From contig NZ_OY762014.1 in assembly GCF_963665055.1 (NCBI RefSeq), forward strand, positions 1 through 64,000: a stretch of DNA of 64,000 nucleotides, read 5' to 3'. A program made the position numbers and the translations under genes. This DNA comes from an uncultured Methanobacterium sp. (GTDB lineage: Archaea; Methanobacteriota; Methanobacteria; Methanobacteriales; Methanobacteriaceae). The notes under the pieces were generated by a model. That model was not told the origin of the DNA. It searched no databases and saw nothing but the letters and a program-made list of their open reading frames with translations. Below, in pieces: positions 37,135-46,473 of this stretch (positions are counted from its first letter, which is position 1; each line of letters opens with the position of its first letter).

Positions 37135-37965
37135 TTTTTATCTCTTCCTCCTTTTTTTCTTTTTTTGGAATTTATTTATCACATGTCCTGATAAATTTAA
37201 GAATTTTGGTATTGAAAGTCCCAACTAGGAGTTCTATTCCGAGTTCTATCTTACAACCTGACTAATGAAATGTCAATAAAGTAATATATTGACTCTTCTT
37301 GTCTTGAAAACTTTAAATGTTCAACAATGATAATATCACACGACATATGGATTGTGCAAAAGGTTTAAACCCCATAAACTAACTTAAAAAAATCTAAACC
37401 CTCAGATACGTTTCAAAATTGAATAAAAAAATAGGAAACAGATAGGATCATTCCAATTAATTTTTTTGATGCAACTACATTAGGGCTTTTTTCCTGTTAT
37501 TAAATTAAGACACAAAAATATTTTGCATCCCCCGAAATTTTTATATACAAGTTTACGAATTATACAATTATACACTTCGAAAAAGATTATTAAAATTATA
37601 AGATTATATTCAATTTAGAGAATAATAAAGGATTTAAAATTGAATAATAAAATTAAATATCCATTATTTAGATAAAAAAATTCAAAAATCACTTAAAATT
37701 TGTAAAAAAACTTATTTAAAAAAAATACAGTAACCAGAATAAAGAAAAAAAAATAAGTAAAATCGAACAACTACTTACAGTCTATGAATACTCGCTGATA
37801 ATTTTAAAATACAAAACTGGATCTGTAACTTTTCAACCGATTTATAATAATATTAACAATTTAATTAAATTATAACTCGTTATAACAATTAAATCTAGTA
37901 AAATAAACAAAATTCAGAGGAATATTTCAAAAAAACTTTCCTGAATAACATCTTAGAGATATCAA
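37135..37965. other. 830-bp AT-rich gap with a strong TATA-like box
   Basis: No gene seen on either strand. TTTTTATATACAAG at 37538-37551 is a good archaeal TATA box, more than 400 bp before the next start. It may drive a long leader for the glycan operon or a small RNA. The identical 14-mer recurs at 46231-46244 in another gap. Confidence 0.5.
37152..37166 (+). terminator. T-rich terminator after fwdF
   Basis: Runs of seven and seven T separated by CT begin about 17 bases after the stop codon. Confidence 0.5.
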
Positions 37966-39177
37966 ATGCCCGAAAAAATAGTCTTCGTACCAATACAATA
38001 CCCTCCAACCATTGGGGGATTGCAAAGTTATATAAAAGGACTTGTCGATGCTGTGGAAGAAATTGGCTATGAAGCAGTAGTAATTACTTCAACTCCTAAC
38101 CCGGATATGAAAATGGAAGGTGAAGTGGAAAAAAATGTTATCCAGTTAAATTCATGGTTCTGGTTCATGAATAGCCCCATAATAAATCCTTTAAAATTTT
38201 ATAAAAATTTAAAGACCTTGAATCCGGATGTTGTTAATTTAGTATATCCTTTCCCCATATATTTAGATATAGCCTGTTTTTATGCTATTTTGCACCGCAA
38301 AAAAATCTGCTGTACTTATATTGATGATGTTATAATGAAATTTCCCTACTCTCTCATCATGAGAATTTATGAAATGACAATATGGAATATATGGAAACGA
38401 AGTATTATTTCAATGGCATGTACTTGTCTGGAGAATACGGGAAAAATGCATCAGGCCTGAAAAACTGGAATAAAAATATGTATGAAGTTCCCCCACCAGT
38501 TTTTGACACCGATTTCAATCTCAGTGTGGAGAAAAAAATAGCAGCTAAGAATAAATTGAATCTTGCAGACTACAACAATATTGCCCTATTTGTAGGTGGA
38601 TTACGTCATAGATTAATCTATAAAAGATTGGATCTAGTTTTGAAGGCATGGGCACTGTATAAAAATGAAAAAATTGACAATAGTGTCCTTTTGATAGTGG
38701 GAGATGGCGAACTCAGAAGTTACTACGAGGATATGGCATCGAAACTGGGTTTAGGGCCAAAAGATGTAATTTTTAAAGGCTTTGTCTCTAAAAATGAACT
38801 TATTGACTGTTACCTTGCCAGCAATGTTTTCCTGTTACCCTCTGAGGACAACAATGAAGCTTTTTGGAATAGCTTCAGTTGAAGCCATGCTTTACGGGAA
38901 CGCAGTTATTGCATCAGATATTCCAGGATTAAGGGGATCTGTGAAAATCAAAAAATCCAGTACCTCATTAATAAAAAACAGTACCCCTGAAAAAATACTT
39001 AACCACATCAAATACTGGTTTTCCAAGGATATTAACGATTATTCCATAGAAAACCATCTCTACGTAACAGAATGCATGCACAAAGACCAGATCAAACAAC
39101 AATTAACTTCTATGCTTGGCAGTTTCCACAGGGACAGAGTATCAGAAAAATCCACTGAAAAGAATATTTTTCATTAA
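37966..39177 (+). CDS. Family 4 glycosyltransferase; two frameshifts
   Basis: About 403 residues once repaired. The N-terminal half starts EKIVFVPIQYPPTIGGLQSY with the usual GG loop of GT-B enzymes. The C-terminal half has ALFVGGLRHRLIYKRLDLVL, LLIVGDGELRSYYEDMASKL, VFLLPSEDNNEAF and ASVEAMLYGNAVIASDIPG, the GT4 nucleotide-sugar site. A missing base (or two extra) between about 38405 and 38440, and an extra T in the T5 at 38861-38865, break the frame. Repair joins NEAF to GIASVEAML. It transfers a sugar from an activated donor onto a lipid-linked or surface glycan. First gene of a plus-strand glycan locus. Confidence 0.8.
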
Positions 39178-39262
39178 AAACAATGAAAAGAATACAGGTA
39201 AATAAAGGTGAATTTAGTTTTACGCTTATTTTAAGAATATCGTTCTGAGGAGACATATCATT

Positions 39263-40047
39263 ATGAATAACTTTGGATTTATTTACAATGCATTTTACGG
39301 ATTTAAATCAATTTTCGTGATAAAAAATTGGTATGAAATTGTTAAAGATTATTTAAGGTATTATTTAGGATTTGAAAACCAAAATAATATGATTGTATGT
39401 TTCAAAAATGGAATCAAACCTTAAAACTTCCAGAAAAAGCAAAAAAGAAGTTGCAGATATAGGTTTGATAGTTGATATCTGGTTTTCTGAAACATACACC
39501 CCTTCTGGATTTGAAATTAACAAGGATGATGTCATTATAGACATAGGCGCACATAAAGGTTATTTTTCAATTTATGCTGCCTATAAAACTGGTAAAAATG
39601 GTAAAGTGTACTGTTTTGAGCCTTCACCTCATAGTTACGAGTATCTGGGTTGACAATATTCAATTAAACGATTTTAAAAATGTGTTTCCGTTTAGATTTG
39701 GAGTGTGTGGTGAAAATGGGCTGAAAAAACTGAATGTTTCAGTAAGTTCGGCATCACATAGTATGCACACCAACGGTAATGATGTTATTGAAATTGAATG
39801 TTCAACCTTAGAGGATATTTTCAATAAAAATCACATCAGTAAATGCGATTTTTTGAAAGTTGACTGTGAAGGGGCAGAATATGAGATATTTTATAACACT
39901 CCCCGCGAAATTCTAGAGAAAATTGATAGAATTTCACTGGAACACCATAAAGTTGAAGGACATACATATCACCAACTAGCAACATTTCTGGAAAAAAATG
40001 GGTTTCAGGTAAGATCAACATCCAAGTCAGTTTACGCATGGAAATAG
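39263..40047 (+). CDS. FkbM-family methyltransferase; two frameshifts
   Basis: About 260 residues after repair. The start has GAGGAG ten bases upstream and reads MNNFGFIYNAFYGFK. The SAM-binding motif is VIIDIGAHKGYFSIYAA, followed by KVYCFEPSPHSYEYL and DFLKVDCEGAEYEIFYNTP, the FkbM signature. An extra C near 39419-39420 and an extra G in the GGG at 39647-39649 break the frame; deleting them gives NGIKLKTSRKS and YEYLVDNIQLND. Family members O-methylate sugars; sitting between two GT4 genes, it probably methylates a surface glycan. Confidence 0.8.
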
Positions 40048-40074
40048 ACAAAAAGATTCCATCAAGTTGATTCA

Positions 40075-41199
40075 ATGAAAATAGCACTAATTAACAATCA
40101 GCCACTCACCACTGGTGTTGGTAGATATTCCTTCTCCATCTATGAAAACATGAAGGAATACATGGATATCGATCATTTTTTTATTGATCGAAAAAAAGGA
40201 GGAATTTATAAAATAGTAGATGACAATAATTCTCTTCTTGTAAAAAAAGGTGGATTAAACTTATTGCCCGTGCAAAAATTATCTAATCTTTCCCTGGATT
40301 ACTTAATGGGCCGTTATATTCCAGATAATTACGATCTGTATCACATAACCAATCAAAATATGTCAATTTTAAATTACTATAATAATATAGGAGTTAATGT
40401 GCTAACTGTTCATGATATCATTTATTTTACACACCCTCGAAATCCGATGCAAAAAATTCTAAGTAAACTACTTTATAAAGGAGTGAAGAATACTGATTTT
40501 ATAATTTCAGTTTCCCACAGCACCCAACAAGACCTGGTTAAGCATTTTAATATACCTCCTGAAAATATTAAAGTTATCCCAGAAGGCGTTACCCGCAGAT
40601 TCAAACCTTTAAGAACCCAGGATCTAAATGAAATATATTTAAAATATAATTTAAATGAAAATGATATTCATATACTTCATGTGGGTGAGGATAGTCCTAG
40701 AAAAAATTTGAAAGTCCTTTTGAAGGCGTTTAAATTACTTTTAATGGATAAAAAGATAAAAAATTTAAAATTAATAAAAATAAATGGTATGGACACCAAA
40801 TTAATAAAAAAAATGGGATTGGAAGACCATGTAATAGTTTTAGAAAATGTATTAGAGGAAGAATTGCCTAAATTTTACAATTTAGCTGATGTTTTTGTCT
40901 TTCCATCCCTTTATGAAGGATTTGGTTTACCATTAATAGAAGCTATGGCATGTGGATTGCCAATTATAGCTTCAAATGTAACATCTATCCCGGAAATAGT
41001 TGGAGATGCTGGGATTTTATTATCTCCTCAAGATTTTAAGGGTTTTTACAAGTCAATTAATTCAGTTTTAACAGATGAATCTCTTCGAGTGAACATGAGT
41101 TATAATGGCGTGAAAAGATCAAAAATGTTTAGCTGGAGAACATGCGCAAAAGATACTCTAAATGTATATAAAGATATTTCCAAGGATATTGTGCGATAA
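40075..41199 (+). CDS. Family 4 glycosyltransferase
   Basis: 374 residues, intact. KIALINNQPLTTGVGRYSFS at the N-terminus, DLYHITNQN, VHDIIYFTHPRNP, then VSHSTQQDLVKHFNIPPENI and VIPEGVTRRF, with ILHVGEDSPRKNLKVLLKA and VFVFPSLYEGFGLPLIEAMA (EGFGLPLIE being the GT4 donor site Glu-x7-Glu). No membrane segment. It follows the FkbM gene by 27 bp and is likely cotranscribed. No clear ribosome site. Donor and acceptor unknown. Confidence 0.87.
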   Translation: MKIALINNQPLTTGVGRYSFSIYENMKEYMDIDHFFIDRKKGGIYKIVDDNNSLLVKKGGLNLLPVQKLSNLSLDYLMGRYIPDNYDLYHITNQNMSILNYYNNIGVNVLTVHDIIYFTHPRNPMQKILSKLLYKGVKNTDFIISVSHSTQQDLVKHFNIPPENIKVIPEGVTRRFKPLRTQDLNEIYLKYNLNENDIHILHVGEDSPRKNLKVLLKAFKLLLMDKKIKNLKLIKINGMDTKLIKKMGLEDHVIVLENVLEEELPKFYNLADVFVFPSLYEGFGLPLIEAMACGLPIIASNVTSIPEIVGDAGILLSPQDFKGFYKSINSVLTDESLRVNMSYNGVKRSKMFSWRTCAKDTLNVYKDISKDIVR

Positions 41200-41395
41200 T
41201 ATTAAATTTAAATAGATATTATCCCCTACAAATCTTGTCCTTCACAAAATGAAATTACATTCATTTGAGATAATTAAATTAGATGGAACTTCGGAAAAAT
41301 ACCTTTTCCTTTTAGTCTAGGAAAATCATATTCATAAAATAACTGGATAATCTGCTTATCCATAGAGCTATAAGAACGGATATTTCAATAATTCA

Positions 41396-43654
41396 TTGGC
41401 GTTGAAAAAAATAACCTTCTGTGGCAGACCCATTGAGGTTAGGATAGATAATAATTCTGATTTAAAAATAATAGGTTTTGGAATGATATCGATAAAATCA
41501 TTAGGAGAAAATAAACCCCTAAAAATTAGTAAACAGTTTTATTTTCTCTTTATTCTTTTGTTTGTATTAATTACTGATTTAACAATTTTAATTAATATTC
41601 CTGCTTTACGACAATCAATGGGGTTCATCAGTTTAAATTTCATTCCAGGATTGCTTATTCTTCATATAATGAAAATTAATAGAATTGGGTTCTTAAAAAA
41701 AATAGTATTTTCAGTAGGGCTCAGTATTTCTTTTTTAATGCTGGCAGGATTATTAATTAATAGCTTTTATCCTGTAATTTCAAGGCCCTTATCCTTAACT
41801 GTCCTGCTAATCTGCCTAAACATCATTTTTGTAATCCTATTAATATTCGCATATTTAAGAACTGAAAACAATGTTTTGCATATAACCCCCAATCTGAATT
41901 TAGAGGACAATTATCTTTTTATACCCTTATTATCACTCATATTCCCCCTAATGGCCATAATCGGGATGTTTTTAATGAATTCTTACAGTAACAATATTCT
42001 ATTAATGGTAATGTTACTTTCAATCCCATTATACCTCATTTTAATTGCTTATTTTAAGAATAAAACACCAAAATTCACTTATCCTCTGGCCATTATTATG
42101 ATTTCATTATCTTTGGTCCTGATGCATGGATTACGCTCAAGCTATGTAACCCTGTCTGATAGTAGTATAGAAATTTACGTTTTAAAATTAACTTTAAGTA
42201 ATTTACATTGGGATCCATCATTATTTAAGCAGAATTATAACTCATCTATTGCTTTATCAATATTACCCTCAATATATTACATTATTTTGGGAATTAAAGA
42301 ATTTTATATTTATAAAATTGTTTATAACCTGTTGTTTGTCTTGACTCCTTTATGCGGATACTTAATCTTCCGGAAATATTGTAATGAGTACTTTGCATTT
42401 TTAGCAGCATTTTTCTTATTTTCACAGCATATTTTTATCTCTATGTATGGATGGATTGGCTATAGACAAATTATTGCTTCAATATTCTTTGCTTTAACCA
42501 TACTAACCCTATTTGAAAACAAAATTAGAAAAATAAACACAACCATTATTTTAATACTTTTCATAGTTTCAATGATATTGGCAAATTATTCTACAGCTTA
42601 CATATTTTTCATGATCATTGCGCTTTACTGGATTGTGAGTTCAATAATAGAATGGCAGTACAAAATAAGCGCAGGAAAAAACAAAAAATGGATTCCAAAA
42701 TTTTTCCGCAACTTAATCTGTAAACTGCCCACAGTTAAAAATTATAATGATGACATAAAAATTTTCACCGGAACTTTTATAGCGTTAATTTTTATCCTGA
42801 TGTTTTTATGGTACAGTCAAATTAATGCAACTCCCTTTGACGATTCTATCAACTTTATGAAAACTAATTTAATAAATATTTTAAACATGGCTTTTGAAGG
42901 ATTAAAATCCGAAGAACAAGTAGTTGTTTTTGGGAAACAAATTGGGGATGTACTGAGTTATATTATATACTATGTATCCTTTGCCACCATTGGTCTGGGT
43001 GTTTATAGCTTACTAAGAAAAAACAAGATATTCAATAAAGATTATTTCTTAATGATAATAATTTCATTTGTTATCGCTGGATTTTTATTTGTTTCATCAG
43101 TGTTTATAGTAGGATTTGGAGTAGGGAGGGTTTATCAAGAATTGCTTGTTTTCCTAGCTCCATGTTTTGTTATCGGGGCTATGGTATTAGCTAATTTCCT
43201 TTCAAAATTTTATAATAAGATTAACTGGAACTGGATTGTAATTCTATTGATAATTGCACAATTTTTCTCATCCACTTACATGATCTACCAACTCAGTGGT
43301 GATCCCCACTCAGAATTTTTAAATTCACAGGGGACCAGATATGAAAGTTGGATGATTCAAGATAAGGATTATATTGGGGCAAAATGGTTATTCCAAAACA
43401 ATAACCAAGGATTAATAGTAAAAAGTGACTACCCGGGACAGTATTTGTATGGAGAATTTGATATGACCCGGACTATCTTCGTGGATCAATCCCTGAACAT
43501 GTCAAGTGGATTTATCTTCTTGAGAACTGCAAATACACAAAAAGGTCATATGTACCTCAATTATGAAGAGTATAATGACATATCAGTCTATAAAAAACTT
43601 TTCAAAAATAAGAGTAGGATTTACTCAAATGGGGGATCTGAGATTTATAATTAA
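41396..43654 (+). CDS. DUF2206 multi-pass membrane protein
   Basis: 752 residues with about 16-18 membrane segments and a soluble C-terminal ~130 residues, matching the DUF2206 family of methanogen membrane proteins. Seen: FISLNFIPGLLILHIMKINR, LTLSNLHWDPSLFKQNYNSS, GWIGYRQIIASIFFALTILT and a C-terminal YLYGEFDMTRTIFVDQS. The arrangement resembles GT-C glycosyltransferases, so a sugar-transfer role is possible, but no function is proven. The start is uncertain: TTG at the position given, with no ribosome site. Placed between GT4 and flippase genes. Confidence 0.75.
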   Translation: MALKKITFCGRPIEVRIDNNSDLKIIGFGMISIKSLGENKPLKISKQFYFLFILLFVLITDLTILINIPALRQSMGFISLNFIPGLLILHIMKINRIGFLKKIVFSVGLSISFLMLAGLLINSFYPVISRPLSLTVLLICLNIIFVILLIFAYLRTENNVLHITPNLNLEDNYLFIPLLSLIFPLMAIIGMFLMNSYSNNILLMVMLLSIPLYLILIAYFKNKTPKFTYPLAIIMISLSLVLMHGLRSSYVTLSDSSIEIYVLKLTLSNLHWDPSLFKQNYNSSIALSILPSIYYIILGIKEFYIYKIVYNLLFVLTPLCGYLIFRKYCNEYFAFLAAFFLFSQHIFISMYGWIGYRQIIASIFFALTILTLFENKIRKINTTIILILFIVSMILANYSTAYIFFMIIALYWIVSSIIEWQYKISAGKNKKWIPKFFRNLICKLPTVKNYNDDIKIFTGTFIALIFILMFLWYSQINATPFDDSINFMKTNLINILNMAFEGLKSEEQVVVFGKQIGDVLSYIIYYVSFATIGLGVYSLLRKNKIFNKDYFLMIIISFVIAGFLFVSSVFIVGFGVGRVYQELLVFLAPCFVIGAMVLANFLSKFYNKINWNWIVILLIIAQFFSSTYMIYQLSGDPHSEFLNSQGTRYESWMIQDKDYIGAKWLFQNNNQGLIVKSDYPGQYLYGEFDMTRTIFVDQSLNMSSGFIFLRTANTQKGHMYLNYEEYNDISVYKKLFKNKSRIYSNGGSEIYN

Positions 43655-43675
43655 AGATCTGAATCTACAAATATA

Positions 43676-44941
43676 TTATAAATAATGTTTTTTAAGCTGA
43701 GGCAAACTAATCATTATTATTAACCCATTAGCGATGATCCAGGCATAACCCACACCGATTAAACCAAACAATGGGATCAAAACGTAAGTGAAGATCAAAG
43801 TGAATAGTCCAATAGTAACATAAATAAAAATTACATAATTTGTTTTCTTTAAGACTCGATTTACTGTGGCGTAAAGTGTGTTAATATAGTAAATGAAGTT
43901 TCCTATTACAAATAATATTAAAATATCATAGGAATTTGCAGCATACTCCTGCCCGAATATAAATAAAATAAATTTCCCAAACAGTAAAAGAAAAATAGAA
44001 GCCACAGACAACGATACGAAAATTAATATTGCTGCTTTTTTAGTATTTTTTCTCAATTCTACCATACTTTGAGTGTTTTCAGCTATTAAAGAAATGTAAA
44101 TCACGTAAGGAATTGCCAATAGTAACATTGAGATTTGCCATGCAATAAAGAAATAGGCATTTTGATCTGCGCCCAAAATGTTTATAATCATCAATGGTAA
44201 AATGAAAGTGGGTAAATTTTCAAAAATTCTTGCAATATAATTTCCGGAAGAAAAACGGAAAATATGTATTATAACGTCTTTTTTTACTGTTGGAATAAAT
44301 CTGTACGAAACTAATTTTGAAGTTAACAAAATGCCAATTACAAATGCAATAATAAATACTATTCCATAAGAAAAAACAATTCCAAAAATTCCAAACGGAA
44401 TTAACAATACGAGAAATAGAAGTCGTAGAGGAATTACCATATTTTGCATTAATGAATATTCACCTTTTTTTAATCCAGCAAAGACACCAAAGCTTTGCAA
44501 GGTAATCAAAGGAGAAATAGTGGTTACTATAACAAAAAGTACCATTACTAATGTATTTTCACGTAAAACAATTAAAGAAGGGCTCCAAATATTAATTCCC
44601 AATAAAAAAATCAAAGTTAAAACCAGTGCAAAAACGAGTGAGACAGTAAGACAGGAATTGATAAGTTCTTCCTGTTCTTTTAGTTCAGGTATATACTTTA
44701 CAAGTGCTATATCAAATCCTAAAAATGATAACATGCTAATTAAACCTATTATGGAAATTATTGCAGTAGCTAAACCTAGATCATTAGCAGAATAAAATCT
44801 TGCACCTATGACCCAGAAAATAAATCCAGAACCTACTACAATAATATAGGTTACAAAGAGGTAATATGAATCTTTAAAAATTGGATCTTGGACATGATTG
44901 TATAGATTTTTAATATAATCCTTTAAAATATTTCTTCTCAT
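43676..44941 (-). CDS. Polysaccharide/oligosaccharide flippase (Wzx-like)
   Basis: 421 residues, 12 or so membrane segments of the MATE-like polysaccharide transport fold. Seen: GSGFIFWVIGARFYSANDLG (N-terminal signature), SFLGFDIALVKYIPELKEQE, SGNYIARIFENLPTFILPLM, and LFGLIGVGYAWIIANGLIIM. It should flip lipid-linked oligosaccharides made by the neighbouring glycosyltransferases across the membrane. It is convergent with the DUF2206 gene, with only 21 bp between the stops. A+T content is high like the rest of this locus. Confidence 0.82.
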   Translation of the reverse strand: MRRNILKDYIKNLYNHVQDPIFKDSYYLFVTYIIVVGSGFIFWVIGARFYSANDLGLATAIISIIGLISMLSFLGFDIALVKYIPELKEQEELINSCLTVSLVFALVLTLIFLLGINIWSPSLIVLRENTLVMVLFVIVTTISPLITLQSFGVFAGLKKGEYSLMQNMVIPLRLLFLVLLIPFGIFGIVFSYGIVFIIAFVIGILLTSKLVSYRFIPTVKKDVIIHIFRFSSGNYIARIFENLPTFILPLMIINILGADQNAYFFIAWQISMLLLAIPYVIYISLIAENTQSMVELRKNTKKAAILIFVSLSVASIFLLLFGKFILFIFGQEYAANSYDILILFVIGNFIYYINTLYATVNRVLKKTNYVIFIYVTIGLFTLIFTYVLIPLFGLIGVGYAWIIANGLIIMISLPQLKKHYL

Positions 44942-45182
44942 TAAAAGTAATATTTAACAACTTAAATATTATATTTAACCCCTCCAAATTTTCTGCAATA
45001 CATGTACTTCATTAAAGTGTCGTTTTTCTTTAAAAAATATATATTAAGTAGTTTTCCCATGAAAACAAGAATTATACAAGAATTAACTATAATACCAACT
45101 CAAAAACAGTTAGATGCTCATCAGCTGATTTTATTTCAGTTCCTTAAATCAAATATAAAACCTTTACGCCTACCAGCTAAGA

Positions 45183-45206
45183 CGACATGTTTATATATAC
45201 CTATCG
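45183..45206 (+). promoter_or_regulatory. fmdE promoter element matching the fwd element
   Basis: CGACATG-TTTATATATAC-CTATCG is identical at 20 of 24 positions to the element at 35858-35881, and in both the TATA box is enclosed. The arms here form an imperfect inverted repeat. The GTG start lies about 45 bp after the TATA box. Confidence 0.65.
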
Positions 45207-45241
45207 TTAACTGTAAGCTGTGGCAATGTGAGGTGGAAATA

Positions 45242-45904
45242 GTGAACAAATACCAAGCCCTCCTAAAAAAAGCACAGGATTTACATGGTGAATTCTGTCC
45301 AGGTATTGTTTTAGGAACCCGAATGTGCATGATAGCCATGGAACAATTGGAAATGAATACCAACAAAAATAATGAGAATCTGGTAGTGTACGTGGAAATA
45401 GACCGCTGCCTTCCTGATGCTATACAAGCAGTCACAGGGTGCAGTCTAGGTAATCGCAGGCTGAAATACAGTGATTATGGTAAATTCATCGCTACTTTTG
45501 TGGATATTTCCAGTGGCAAAGCAGTTCGGGTTTCAGCCCTTGATGATAAACTTAATTCAAGCCAGGGTTTCTGGACCTGGCTTGAAAACATTATGATTTC
45601 AACCAAACCTGGAAATTTAACCCCTGAAAAGGAAGAAATAGAATTCGCAGCCCAGCTGATGGAAGAAATAGCCCTTGAAGATCTTCTACTCATGGAAGAG
45701 ATCCACTTTGAGGTACCTGAAAACGATATTCCCGGATTCATAGAACACGTGGCAGTGTGTTCAGTGTGCGGAGAACATGTTATGGACTGGAAAGAGTTCA
45801 CTGTTAATGGAAAAACAATTTGCAAATCTTGCACCCAGAAACAAGTGGAAATACTGGTTAATGAAGTGTACTCGGATGGTACAGATTATGAGGTTAAAAG
45901 CTGA
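45242..45904 (+). CDS. fmdE: FmdE family protein with zinc finger
   Basis: 220 residues. The FmdE domain opens ALLKKAQDLHGEFCPGIVLGTRM, with the conserved His and Cys, and continues VYVEIDRCLPDAIQAVTGCS, LGNRRLKYSDYGKFIATFVD. The C-terminal zinc finger is CSVCGEHVMDWKEFTVNGKT-ICKSC. fmdE is linked to molybdenum formylmethanofuran dehydrogenase in Methanothermobacter (fmdECB). The GTG start has GAGGTGG just before it. A longer frame from 45002 includes the TATA box at 45190 and is rejected. The gene stands alone here, with no fmdC or fmdB. The acidic region in the middle (EEIEFAAQLMEEIALEDLLL) is unusually charged. Confidence 0.85.
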   Translation: MNKYQALLKKAQDLHGEFCPGIVLGTRMCMIAMEQLEMNTNKNNENLVVYVEIDRCLPDAIQAVTGCSLGNRRLKYSDYGKFIATFVDISSGKAVRVSALDDKLNSSQGFWTWLENIMISTKPGNLTPEKEEIEFAAQLMEEIALEDLLLMEEIHFEVPENDIPGFIEHVAVCSVCGEHVMDWKEFTVNGKTICKSCTQKQVEILVNEVYSDGTDYEVKS

Positions 45905-46473
45905 ACCTTCTCAGCTGAACATTCCCTCAGTTTATAAAAATGCCAAACTAATCTTTCAGTATCATTGCTTTAATTAAAAAAAATATGATTAAAATAAATT
46001 TTACAGCCTAATCAACTTTGTTACAAGCTAATCAACTTTATTTTAACAATTTATCAGTAACTGCTAATAATGTAAGTTGAAATTCTTCTTTCAACTTTTT
46101 TTGAGATTATATTTCTATTTTTTCAACAGAATTTTATTTCTGGCTAAAATATTTTTTCAACAGAAGTTGTTCTAGCTAAAAATTATTGATCTAATACTGT
46201 ATCAAAAATCACTAAATTACATTTACCATATTTTTATATACAAGCCAATACAGTTTCAAATTAAAATTTAATAATTAATATGAAGTTAAATCATTCAAAA
46301 TAATCTAAATAAAGCACAATAAGTTAAAATGAAAAAAAATAAACGCATAATCTAAAAATGACCTAAAATATTTATAATCTAAATTTTCTTTATATTTCTA
46401 AAATTTAATAAAGTTAAAAAAGGGAAAAGGAAAAAAGGAGAGAAAAAAAGAATTCCCCCTTAAACATATTTTT
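45905..46473. other. 570-bp AT-rich gap with a TATA-like box and short duplications
   Basis: No gene seen. CAAGCTAATCAACTTT recurs as a near duplicate at about 46004-46037. TTTTTATATACAAG at 46231-46244 reads on the plus strand toward the 3' end of the adhesin gene, so it could make an antisense or small RNA. Confidence 0.45.

Noticed and set aside
45002..45241. N-terminal extension of FmdE
   Set aside because: The extended frame contains the TATA box and the shared promoter element; GAGGTGG before GTG 45242 gives the normal family start.
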